Shown one piece after another: positions 53,542-64,000 of a stretch of 64,000 nucleotides of DNA. A program made the position numbers and the translations under genes. The DNA is from Punica granatum (Eukaryota; Streptophyta; Magnoliopsida; Myrtales; Lythraceae): positions 15,288,274 through 15,352,273 of the forward strand of contig NC_045129.1 of assembly GCF_007655135.1 (NCBI RefSeq). The letters run 5' to 3'. Within the stretch, counting starts at the first letter, position 1, and each line of letters begins with the position of its first letter. The notes beneath the pieces are model-generated. The model searched no databases, had not been told where the DNA came from, and saw only the letters and a list, made by a program, of their open reading frames with translations.

Positions 53542-54995
53542 CTCTTTCCATGGAATCCGAGATCAGGGTTTCTTAATTTCTTCAAAAGCATTTGATAGTC
53601 TTGCCTAGAAAATTACTCGTCTCATAATGTTTTGAACTTGTCCAAATTTATCTTGCGCGTGTAAATTCCCTGTCTTTTTGCTAAGTAACATTTGTTGCTT
53701 CGGATTATCTCCATCCAATTTAACATGTTAGTGTGAGCTCATCCATGTACTTCATGTTCTTTCGATTAGGAATCCATTGTCAGTAAAATTCTGTATTTCA
53801 TGTTCTGGTTGGATCTCGGAGTTCCTGTCACTGACATGATGAAGGCATATTTAGCTATATGGTCTTGTATATTGTACAAAGCCTGTGGCAGCAATAATAA
53901 CCGACAAAAGTATACAATCGGACCTTTTCCTTTTGTGCAGTGGTTCTTGCTGGTAGAAGTTGCTGATTATTTGCCTCCTTGTTTAGTATTCTTTTTCCTT
54001 TCAGAAGCAGACGTCCATTTCTTTACGATATCTGGTTCCCTTTAGTAACTGTTCAACTGTGCAGACGGGCAAAAGAAGAATTTTAAGTTCATTATGTTAT
54101 TAGTTGCAGTTACTTGGTGCAACTCTTGACTCTATGTAAGACAATTTTCCTACCATGGCTTTTGCTGTAATAGAAGCATATAATGGTTGGGATGCTTCCC
54201 ACCTCAAAATTCTGATACTAATACAGAAGTGAGTCTTGTAAACCCATATAGAAACATAGCGCCAGATGACATATATGGTCACAGATGGCTATTTGGAATG
54301 AGTAGATTGAAGAAACTAAAGCAGAGTTATGATTGAATGGCACTCACATGGGCTTCATGCTGAAGTGCAATTCGTTGTGGTGGCCGGTTACTTAAAATCA
54401 GTTTCAGCATAAAATCTCAAAGGAAGAGAAAGAGCCTCTGATTTTCCGAGTAGCAATGGTTGCTTTCATGGCAAGGACACGGCTTCGAGGGACAGATTTA
54501 CTTGTCATCAGTGTGCTCTATATCTTGCTGGTGGCTCAGTAAATACTCAGTACTTCATTCCCGGTAATTATTGAACTTTTCTCTAAGCTTCTCAAAGGAA
54601 ACAGGTCAACAGAAACCAAAGGCACTTCGCATAATTTAACCCGATAGCAGAGTATATATCAAAATGTATTGGAACTGTAAACATTCTGATAAAATCTGGC
54701 AAGGCTTCCTTCCAGAATGCATGACATGGAAAAATAGGACGAATATAATTCCAACGGTCATCAGTTGAGATAAAAGTATCTCACATTTTAATCATGGTTG
54801 AACTAATGGATGAGCTCGCAATGTCTTTGTTTCTTGATCTTATTTTTATTGTCTCATGGAGTCCATGGCAAAGCTCCGCTCGGGTTTGGAATGTGGGTCC
54901 AGCAGAGAATGTATGAAGGTAAGAAGCTAAATTATTATTTTTCCATATAGATATAAGAGTGGCATGTGCATGTCCTTTTAATTTTGGGATAGATG
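53542..54995. other. 3' flank of the GET2-like gene and intergenic DNA
   Basis: Probably 3' untranslated sequence for the first few hundred bases, then DNA without a supported gene. Confidence 0.45.
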
Positions 54996-55567
54996 TAGGG
55001 GTGATCGGTTCCGGATACTCTGTATTTTTCATAATACTCGGACCCTACTCCGTAAAAGACAGATTCCAAGATTTTGGAACCAGACTCTACCTTGTTGAAT
55101 AATGGAATCGGAACTTACCCGGAACCTGTATTATACTACAGGTTTCGGGTACCCTGTTGGAACCTATAAATTTTTTTCTCTCACTAAATAAAATCGAAAA
55201 TGTCACATCAATAATCACGTCAAAATATCAACAAAATTTAGATTAATCCATAACAATGAAATAATAATATGTCTCATCAATCCATTGATAAAATTAAACA
55301 TTTATAATACGATCCCACGCAATAAAGTGTCTATGTTCTGATTCATTAGAGGAGATAGTAACTTTATTATTTCATTTTTTTTAATAGATAACCGGTTTCG
55401 GGTACTCTATAGGCGGAAATCGGAACTGAAACCGAAACCGATTTTTACAGGTTCCTAATTTTAATACCCGGAACCTACCCTATTTTCAATACTAAATACC
55501 CGGACCCTACCCGTTAGGGTAGTTTCCGACCGATTCCGGGTATACCCGGTACCCGTGCACACCCCTA
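54996..55567. mobile_element. Non-autonomous hAT-type element, second family
   Basis: The ends TAGGGGTGATCGGTTCCGG and (inverted) TAGGGGTGTGCACGGGTACC are flanked by GATAGATG (54988-54995) and GTTAGATG (55568-55575), an 8-bp duplication with one mismatch. Both ends are packed with short repeats around CGGAACC, ACCCGG and GGGTACC. The AT-rich interior is non-coding. Confidence 0.85.
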
Positions 55568-55575
55568 GTTAGATG

Positions 55576-56274
55576 GACACGGACAAACCAGTTGAAGCGG
55601 TCCACCACCTTCCTCAACATTTCCGGTGTTTTGCTTGGAGTTTCGACCGGCATATTGTCAGCGATGCTGGAGAAACCAAACAAGAGAATCAGTAGAATTA
55701 ATTGGTTCCGATGTCATATGATCAATCCCAGTCCCCATATGATCTTGCTGCTTACGAAAGACAGGAACAGAACGGTTCTGGACTATTTGCTCTGTCTAGA
55801 AGTCTCGAGTTTTGCATTTTTCCGTTTCGAATTTCCATTGTTACTGAAGTTTTTCTTAGATATACTTCTCATTGACCAATTTCGATATTTTCATTGCTAG
55901 TTTGATTCTCATTTTGACACTGAGAGAGTTTGAGAAAACTATTCTCTGTTGTTGGGCTATGGTTGAAATAAGCATAACAAAAAGTTTTTCTGTTAACTTA
56001 CGTATTCCATTTCCAACACTTCACGGACAAAAGCTTAACTTTTAGGCCTATTGTCGGCTTTCTATGGAAGCTGAGATTAGAGGGGAGCAGAGGAAGCAGG
56101 ATGGATATGCAAAAATTCTATCAAGATTCAATGAGCATTGATTACATAAGAGTACCTTTTGTAGTTTCCTCGACCGACATCAGGATTTGTGTCGAACAAT
56201 TATAGCTCTAGAGTCTAAATCTTTTATTATACTCCAAATGCAGTACAGAAAAGTAAAGACACCTGCAACCGGGA
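55576..56274. other. Intergenic, no gene supported
   Basis: A 102-residue frame at 55592-55900 has no recognisable domain and starts just outside the hAT element. I treat it as chance. The right part likely holds the 3' region of the minus-strand gene ending at 56275. Confidence 0.4.
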
Positions 56275-56616
56275 TCAGCTCACTACTGCAGTCTGCTCGA
56301 AAATCCTCGAAGGCACGGCGAACCGAGCAGAAAAGGACCTGGAGAGGATATCTGGGTCTGCCAAAGTACATCCCTGATCAAAATTCTGCGCGTAAGTGAA
56401 GGGATCATAGGCGACACGGAACGAAGCGCTGGACCATCGAGGGGTTCTCTTCTTCATCTTCCCCTTGATCTTCCTCCAAAGGACTCTCCACGTCGGTAGT
56501 GCCTTTGATCCCATGATCAGTAGTTCATTGAAAGGCATCGTGGGGCGATAGTATGAATGCTCTGGCCCATGGCTGATGCAGCATTTGATCGCACCGCAGT
56601 GACTGCAAGCATCCAT
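56275..56616 (-). CDS. Small plant protein of unknown function, 113 residues
   Basis: The open frame starts MDACSHCGAIKC and includes MGSKALPTWRVLWRKIKGK (from residue 35), AYDPFTYAQNFDQG and SRSFSARFAVPSRIFEQ near the C-terminus. The basic LPTWRxLWRK start, YDPxTYxQNFDQG and RSFSxRFAxPSR pattern recalls a family of short plant proteins that I know only as uncharacterised. Most of them begin at the equivalent of residue 35, so the true start may be at 56514 (79 residues). The longer form has Cys/His residues (CSHCGAIKCCISH) and may be a genuine N-terminus. No signal peptide or membrane span is evident. The GC-richer composition than the flanks supports a real gene. Confidence 0.6.
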   Translation of the reverse strand: MDACSHCGAIKCCISHGPEHSYYRPTMPFNELLIMGSKALPTWRVLWRKIKGKMKKRTPRWSSASFRVAYDPFTYAQNFDQGCTLADPDILSRSFSARFAVPSRIFEQTAVVS

Positions 56617-58707
56617 GTAATGAGTACAGACCTGTGGAGGAACTTCCGTTGGTAATGGTGAAACTTCGCGGTCGGTAAATACCCAAGAGAGGATGGTTCA
56701 CTCATGTTATATGCATTCATTTAAGAGGGTGGGTCCAACTAGCAAAGCAGTAGATCTGCTGCATTCATGGGTATGTTTGTCGTGTTTGGATTTTATATGT
56801 TAGATTTTTGAAAGGCAAGCAATTCACACGATGTGTCCGGCTGCACTTCAATCTTCATCACTTGCAAATTTAAATGAAGCTGAGAATCTCTCTGCCCAAC
56901 TTCTCTTTCTAGATAAGTGAATGCAGCAGAACTAAATGGTCTAATTCAGTGATACTAGCCTTCGACTCGAAATTAAGAATTTTTGGATTCCATCATCATA
57001 TGTAGGATTTCTCGTACCTCTTTATACCACCTTTCTCTATCCACTAGTTGGTGTATGAACCTCCTCTTATATTCGGAAAAAGAAAATAAAGCTTTGTTTC
57101 CTCAAAATCATCACTTCCTTTCTCTGTTTCAGAGGATGGGACCCCTTTGTCTGGTGAATTGTGGGACACTGTCATTTAACACTACAATGTTTGAGAAAGA
57201 CCATACTTCTTCTTCTTGTTGCTTTTTTCTTTTTGGTTGTAATTACCTTTTAAAACTGTCATCAACCCATGAGAAGCTAACTTTTCTTGGAAGCTAGAAA
57301 TTAGCGTGGTTTAGACTATACCATTTACCAGTCTTTCAATAATTCGTTGAAGGAACGATAGGAAATAGAGAATTAAATAGAACCTCAGACTACAAACTAT
57401 GGACCCGTTAATTAAGCATCCTTCAAGGACAACATGGTCCATGCAGAGTCACACCGGCCTGCCTAAGATCACTGTGTCTTCCTGCCCCTGTTGTCTCCGG
57501 CACCTCTAGCGATCGATCAAGGTCAACAAGACCACACATGCTAGGCCATGAAGAGCTGTCCCATGCTTCTGTCGCAAGGGTTTTCTTCGTAGCATATGCT
57601 CATCATCCAACTCGGAAAGGGCACAATATATCCTCAAGATCTGTTTGGCATTCTTACGGTATAAGTCATATGCACTTTCATATGTGCCCTGCTAGATAGA
57701 ACTAAATGCTAATGACTCAGCTTTTTTCGATTACAAAGGACCGGCCAAAGATAAAGGAAGGGTGGGAAAGGGAGGAGTGGAGAAACATAATAAAACCCAT
57801 GTTTGGATAAGAACTAAAAAAAGGTGGGTGAGAAGGGGTATGACAAGATAACCCATCCCTTATTTTGATTATTTGGAGCGAAAAATTTAAACTTTTGCTT
57901 ATTTTAAGAAAATTTTGGTAAATTTTCATAGAAAAATGAAAACCATAAAATATGTGTTTATTATCTAAAATGAAGAGTATAGTTTTTTAAGAAAAAAGAT
58001 TCTTCTAATTCCCTAATTTTAAAACAATTTAGAGAACTACTTTTAATAGTTTTACTCCCTTCTCTATAATTGAAAGGTTTTTCCATTGTCAATTATTTTT
58101 TCTTTTCTAATTACACCAATTCTCCTTTTTTCAATTGACAAATTTCCAATCATTGTCAGATACTATATATAAGTTTGAAAATTCTTAATTTTGAGTGTGT
58201 ACACATGATATCTCAATTTTTTGTAAAGAAATAAATTTGAGAAAGGAGAAAAAAGTAGAAAAGAAAAATTAAGAAGAATTTTCTAAAAGTAAACTGATCC
58301 AAAACGATGTCATGAGAATGAATAATTTTAATATAACACCTTTTTTCATCCCGTTAGGAAGGGAAAAAATCTAGATGAAGGATTTGGTGTGTTTCCAACA
58401 CCTCCTAACCTCTCCGTTCCTTCTAAAAATTAACGTTAAATTAGATATTGTACTGGTGCTATGCACATGATCATATATGTAAACACTTAATTTCAGCCCA
58501 CGGCACAAAGAGAGGATCCTACGGACAAAATTGAAGTCAGAGGCAAAATGATCAAAGTTAACTGAAAAAATCAACCAGGGCCCAATTAGGAAAATCAGCA
58601 AAAAGGGGCTCAGGAATGCTTAACAGAGCAAAGCACCAGAAATAAAAGAAAAACGAACAAAAATCATATTTGCTTATCTCTATGAAGATTGATAAAAATA
58701 CAAAAAA
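56617..58707. other. Intergenic, no gene supported
   Basis: The first part should hold the promoter of the small minus-strand gene. A GC-richer stretch (57410-57700) has no long frame. AT-rich DNA follows. Confidence 0.45.
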
Positions 58708-58961
58708 GCTTTGTTTGGTTTTATAATCAATTTTTTAACTCTATTTCACTTAACTCCACTTATCTTCAATTCAATAACACAATTATTACTTTTTTCTTTT
58801 TCTTTAATTTTTTTAATCATTCAATTCAATTTTTAATACTAAATTCTTTCAAATTTTCATTACTTTTTTACACTTTTTTTTTATAATTCAACAACACAAT
58901 CATTACAAGCCAATTGAAATCAAAACTCAACTTTACTCAACTCTAAAGCCAAGCACAACAT
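58708..58961 (-). mobile_element. MITE family F, copy 4 (inverted)
   Basis: GCTTTGTTTGGTTTTATAA at the left and CTCTAAAGCCAAGCACAACA at the right are the family ends. The interior is the reverse complement of the other copies (ATCTTCAATTCAATAACAC, TTTAATACTAAATTCT). Confidence 0.65.
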
Positions 58962-60446
58962 AAAAATCTTTTAAGATTTTCTAAATACTATTCCCCCATT
59001 TTCATGAAATTAATGAATTTGATTTTTCTTCTTAAGATAATCATCAAATCATGCGGAAAAATAAAAAATCGCTCAACGATGAGCTAAGGATTTGAAAATT
59101 TAAGCGATGACGTCAATCCTTTGTTTTGCAATTATATATTACTAGACTTTTCATGTGTGCTACGCGTCCCAAGTTTCAATTCTTGTCATTTTTAATCTCT
59201 ATAAATAATTTGGTTTGGGAAAAAGAAAAAGTTAGAGGACTTAAAAAAGAGAAAAAGAAGAGTATGTGTTAAAAGTATATATATCTTGATTCGGGTAAAA
59301 AAATAAAAAACAAAAACAAAACGTGCGGTGATTTTTCTTTTACCCAAAACGTGGGCAGTTACTTTCTTTTTTTCTTTTGGTGGTTAATTTTCTATTTTAT
59401 ATCAATTCTAGAGAAAATTCATTAATTCTTAGTAACATAATTGGTTTCTTGAAAATTTATGAGGGGCTTTCTTGTCATTTTACTTCAATGGGGGCTTTCC
59501 CTTTATATATAGTAAGAGATAATAGATATATAGATATGGGATTCGTAACCCATCGCATTTAATATCCTCCCTCCTAATCTCTCCTAATCCCGCGAGAAAT
59601 ATGTTATGCCTACAAAGTTTGGCATAATAGGACTTCCTTTTATTTTTCTATTGACGCCCAATTTATTATAAATTACATAAGATTGAGAAATTGACGAATA
59701 TATAATTTTTTAAAAATGTCGTTGTAGGCCGACTATGGGTCCTGCCCCGAAAATTTATTATATCATCATATTATCTGCCTATATTCAATTTCATGAGCTT
59801 GGGCCTGTTTGAACATGGATATATATATATATATATATATATGTATATGGAAGGAATTAATTTCTATTGCTGCCCCTGAGTCATTCCACTCATCGGCCCG
59901 GCCCATAGTTAAAGGACGGCCTATAGTTAATTATCCCAGAAATTATCCTACTATTTTTCTTGAGGAAGCGAATTCAATTATAGAATATAAAAGCCGTTGG
60001 TACATAACAAGTATCTTAACAACTCCACTCTGCTTATGTTAAACAGATTTCACCATATTTTTCAATTAGATTATATTCACGTATCCTCTCTAATCAGCTC
60101 ATCTTATTGGTACATATTAATTACTAATTAAGATTTTTCTTAAAAAATAGAACTTGATAATTGTAAAGGCCGAAGGGCATCACAAGATACAAAAGTTACT
60201 TTATATAATTCAATCCGCTACATGTTAAAACGATTTTCAAAATAGAGTTATTATTCACGAGTTAACTACAATAAATAAATAAATAATTTCTCCATTCATA
60301 GACAATTGACCTAAAAGAACGATAAAATGAGGAAATTGACGGGTGCAAATTATAGAATTCGATTTGACAAGATCTTCTCATTCATTTGTGGCATGACGGG
60401 GCTCGTTGGAGCCATTCGTTGGAGTTTAATTAAGATCGTGGTCGCC
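58962..60446. other. Intergenic, AT-rich
   Basis: No supported gene. A degenerate CTAG-type end (59142-59145) and an AT microsatellite (59817-59843) are present. Confidence 0.45.
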
Positions 60447-60452
60447 TATAAA
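60447..60452 (+). promoter_or_regulatory. TATA-like box upstream of a hairpin
   Basis: CCTATAAACAGAGGCTGGC is a good plant TATA context, with an ACACAC-type possible start about 30 bases later (60478-60485). No reading frame follows. The next structure is the hairpin at 60693-60820. A promoter of a non-coding gene is inferred only. Confidence 0.35.
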
Positions 60453-60692
60453 CAGAGGCTGGCTCTTATTCCGTAGTGACACACAAGTCTTCTATTTGTC
60501 ATTTCATCTTTCTATGTCATTTAATTTGTTATATCTTTAATCAGTAATATTTTTTGCTAAATTCGAGTTGTGAAATCCTTTTGAACATCTCAAGGTACTC
60601 GAACCCAGAAGAGTTCCCTGCATATAAAATCGTCTCGATAGGTCAATGCTTAAGTGTTTTTAAGCCACTTCCACGACTCACAGTAAATTAGC

Positions 60693-60820
60693 CATTGATG
60701 TATTTCACGCATCATCCAAGATCAAACAGTTCAAGTAAACTCCTCGATATCACTGGCTTCTTAAACTCTTCCATTTTTTTATAAACTGTTTGATCTTTTG
60801 ATACATGAAATACATTAATG
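60693..60820 (+). ncRNA. Candidate microRNA-like hairpin precursor
   Basis: The 5' arm (60693-60731) and 3' arm (60784-60820) are near-perfect inverses. They share CATTRATGTATTTCA, ATCA and AAGATCAAACAGTT, with one wobble, two mismatches and a 2-base bulge. The loop is 52 nt, giving a 128-nt foldback, within the size range of plant MIR genes. No known plant miRNA was recognised in the arms. A small inverted-repeat transposon is the main alternative, but I found no terminal duplication. Confidence 0.35.
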
Positions 60821-62059
60821 CATAATTCGCTAAGCGCATGAACTTTTTTTGGGTGAACCAAAGTGCGTGAATTTGGCATCACGAAAATATATTTATCTAT
60901 GGCTATACACAAATCTCTTCTGAAGAATTAAAATTTTCAAACAATTCATAAGGTGACTAATAACCACGAGCTGGGAATTTTTAATGATAATAATTTATAA
61001 GTGCTTGTCCGCTTTTATATATTATAATAGATAAATTATGTGGTGCATGCCTCTGTTGTGGCAACACGCGCTGTGCCTCAATTATTTTTATTAGTAGTTT
61101 ATAACTCTTTCTGATTAATTATGCTAAGTTCATGTAGTTTAAAACTCTTTCTGATTAATTATGCTAAGTTCAAGCACGTGAATAGTGAGAAAATGAGTGA
61201 GCCAGAGATTACCTCCTTATCATATAACTATGCTATTGAACCCGTGCGTTGCACATATTTTGTAAAGAAAATTTATTGTGAAATATTAGATATTAATACA
61301 ATTATTAATATTAATTTATATGTTTTTATGCTATATAAACTTTAATATGATAAATTTTATAGATACGATCTCAATTACCAATTCATTATAAAGAAATAAA
61401 TATTATAAAATTCAAAGCATACAACATTCTAGCTTTAGTTAATGAAAGAAAAATTAATAATCATAGAGTCTATAAGATTTTTGCAATAAGTATTCACAAT
61501 TGTCTTTTTCTTACTCATATTTCATACATTAAGTTTTGTAAATTTGAATAATTTTAGATAAAATGACTAGTTACTTTGATGAGAAATTCACTTAATTTAA
61601 GTTCTATAAGGTTAATAATGATTATTAAAATTAATTAATTAAAGTTTAATAATTCTTAATTTCTTTGAAATAATGTATGTGTTTTTAATAATAAAATATG
61701 TAGATGCTTATAAAATAACAATAAATGATTAGAATTCTTCTTTAATGTTTTATATTTTCTTTAATCACAATAATAAGTAATATTATTTAATTTTTATATG
61801 ACATGCTAAATTATTAAGACATTTACTATTATATCCCTATTAATAGGGTATGATACAACTTTATATATATATATATAGATAGATGTGGCAACTACGACGG
61901 CACTTAATTATAGTATATAGATAGATGTTCCTTCAGTACATCATCTTAATTCCCCATACACATCGAAATTAACGGTAAAAGTGGTTTTTGACGTAAAAAT
62001 TAATGGTAGGATTAATGTGTAACATTTAGGATAGAATTGGATGAAAAAAATAGATTTAG
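60821..62059. other. Intergenic, AT-rich
   Basis: No gene. A 27-bp tandem phrase (AACTCTTTCTGATTAATTATG) occurs twice near 61103 and 61143. A Helitron-like hairpin phrase (CCCGTGCGTTGCACA) lies at 61241-61255. Confidence 0.45.
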
Positions 62060-62300
62060 GACTACGCATACCTATATTTTGTCTCGTCTTTTGAATCAAG
62101 TATCCGAAAAATATTCCAGGATCATCAGTGCATTTAGAATAATTCGAGAATCAATATTATGCAGAAAAATATTTTTCTGTCTCGAGCTTTGCTCCGGATT
62201 TTTGAAAGATGGAAATTGATGCACGTAAAATCCAAAAACGTCCCACATAGTATTTTTTTGAAAAAAATATAAAATTGGAATTAAATTAAGAAATGTCTCG
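62060..62300 (+). mobile_element. Fragment of the LTR-like element
   Basis: ATCAATATTATGC, CCGGATTTTTGAAA, AAAATCCAAA or GAAATCCAAA, and TATAAAATTGG occur here in the same order as at 35480-35690. It is an isolated, diverged fragment. Confidence 0.65.
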
Positions 62301-64000
62301 AGTTCAATAGCAGTGAATGTATCAAGCAATAGTTAGAGATGACTTTCTCGATAAATGAGGAATGTGATCGGGTCCTTCTTGATGGTTTCCTAGTACCGGT
62401 AGACCAAAACGGAGTATTGATAAGGACGAAAAAAAAAGAAGGTAAGCATTGAGGATAAAAACGGGATTTTATTTTGTACCTTGGATATCTGTTGATGTCA
62501 TCTGGATCCAAAACTGTTCACATGTATTCGCCTTTGTACTTAATTTGTTAATTTAAAATGCAAACTGAGTCTTTGGAGTCCACTAATGACCAATTTGAAG
62601 GGAATAACTGAGACATCTTCATTGGCCATGTACATGCATGAGAAAAGCTTGTTTTGTTCCATAAGGATAAGAAATCAGCCCCCGAAGGAAAGCTCATTAA
62701 TATCACACAGCTTGCCACAAATAAAATCTCCATCATATACCTTATCCTTATCCTCCTTCCACATTAACTTTTCCTCCCCCATGAGAACGTTAACGTCTTC
62801 TTTCCTTCACTTCAAGCTCAGCCTTACTGCAGCCTGTATGTACCTACATATGTGTGTCCATCTGGCGACTCGTTTATATATACAATATTACATGTCCACT
62901 GGATGTTCGCATGCACACTCTCTCCCTCACACACACGTAATAATTATAAGTCCACCACATATATATACTTGGGGTAACCAAGAATTAATTGCTGAAACCG
63001 GCCCTGTTGCTGAAGATTTGTTACTGACCACAGCCAAAACATGTATAAATTAGTACAAATACGCATTATGAAAATGCTAGCTAGCTAGTTTATCAGAATC
63101 CTCAGAAGATATATGTACTTGTTTGTCCGATTTTACCTCGGCGTAACAATCATGTTGAGCAATAGTTTGATTGTTCGTGTTCACCAAAATCTCGCATGAT
63201 ACTTTAACCTGTATAGGGAAAATAAAAAAACAAAAAAAGAATCGCACAAAATTAGCTGTGCCCAACATTACCTCACGATATACAATTATAATCGGTATGT
63301 TTTGGTCGACTAATTAACGACGAGCCAAATGGGGGAGCGATGATAGGCAGTCAAGAGCATTTTATGGAAATAATTACTATCAATTTGAGAATTTCATGAG
63401 AATGGGAGGTCCAGTCCACCAGAAGAGACAATCACATATAATATGTAGCCCGATGGGTCATATATTTCTCTTTCCGGAACATACTGTGTCCAGCCATCTT
63501 AGATTGCTCGAGCTGTAAAATCTACTTGATGCAATACCCGCACTATACGCGAGTTTCATTTAAATTATTTGAAGAAAAATTCCTGTGTGAAACTAAAAAA
63601 GAATTCAAATATGAATCTTGTAAGTTAAGCTTATTGAATTTCTTTATTTTCTTTTTTCCAATTTTCAATTAGAATTTATTAGCCTCCATCCTAATAAATA
63701 ATGAATAAAAGTAATTAAATTATAATAATTATGAAAATGGCTCCCTTACATCTGAATAAGGGAAAAAGAAAGAGAGGAAAGGGAGAGAAAAATGTGGATA
63801 ATGATGGTTTACCTGGTCAAATTTACCATTATTATTTTAATTCAGTGGTGATTATTAATGAAATATTTAATGACATTAGCTAAAAAAACAAAAATGAAAG
63901 TGACATGAAAGAAGCAGAGGTTATATCCAAATTTACCATGTGAACTCCGTAATGTATAACTATTTACATATAAGATTTTCTCAAGAAATAGAGGTTATTA
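62301..64000. other. Intergenic to window end
   Basis: Short frames are present (for example 62586-63053, 155 residues), with Ser/Leu/His-rich low-complexity composition and no domain. Part of this may be the upstream region of a gene beyond the window. Nothing more can be supported. Confidence 0.4.

Noticed and set aside
55592..55900. 102-residue frame next to the hAT element
   Set aside because: No domain, no neighbouring exons with matching phase, and AT-rich hydrophobic composition.
62586..63053. 155-residue frame near the right end
   Set aside because: Ser/Leu/His-rich low complexity crossing microsatellite-like CA and AT tracts. No domain.
1..64000. tRNA genes, rRNA and CRISPR arrays
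   Set aside because: No cloverleaf-compatible sequence with both boxes outside the SINEs, no rRNA signature, and no regularly spaced short repeats with unique spacers were seen.

Overview
The window is nuclear DNA from a flowering plant. The genes have plant-type GT/AG introns, the products are plant housekeeping proteins (SRP9, proteasome alpha-2, an OVATE family protein), and the AT-rich intergenic DNA is full of small non-autonomous transposons. The proteins look eudicot. A more exact placement (perhaps a rosid) is only a guess.

Genes, left to right. (1) An unnamed 144-residue single-span membrane protein on the minus strand (4380-4814), with two inferred 5' leader exons reaching to about 6600. 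(2) A broken organellar-type valyl-tRNA synthetase on the minus strand (8524-11275), seen as separated exon remnants. (3) SRP9 on the plus strand (17628-19798, four coding exons, 103 residues). (4) An intronless OVATE family protein on the minus strand (26204-27106). (5) Proteasome subunit alpha type-2 on the plus strand (38618-47051, eleven coding exons, 236 residues). (6) A probable GET2-type receptor of tail-anchored protein insertion on the plus strand (52602-53541, two exons, 257 residues). (7) A small conserved-looking protein on the minus strand (56275-56616). These genes are unrelated in function and do not form a cluster or pathway.

Between the genes lie many mobile-element remnants. 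Several have terminal inverted repeats and target-site duplications that can be read directly: hAT-type elements (11922-13266, 49127-50116, 54996-55567), Mutator-like foldback MITEs with 9-10 bp duplications (1139-1551, 6628-7188, 7233-7524, 7978-8294, 8881-9498, 13399-14427, 24298-24723, and a weaker copy at 23242-23666), and a Tourist-like MITE (21307-21550). There are also a four-copy MITE family, two tRNA-derived SINE families, Helitron-like 3' ends, a CACTA-like terminus, LTR-like fragments, and a 1.5-kb foldback whose arms are minisatellites (about 2090-3615).

The most unusual observations are three. The promoter/5' leader/first intron of SRP9 has an inverted, diverged copy at about 5996-6590, placed as the leader of the unrelated 144-residue protein. 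A 128-nt near-perfect hairpin at 60693-60820 lies about 240 bp downstream of a TATA-like box and resembles a MIR precursor. A coding-like remnant of unknown identity lies near 22570-22880. I found no rRNA, convincing tRNA or CRISPR array.
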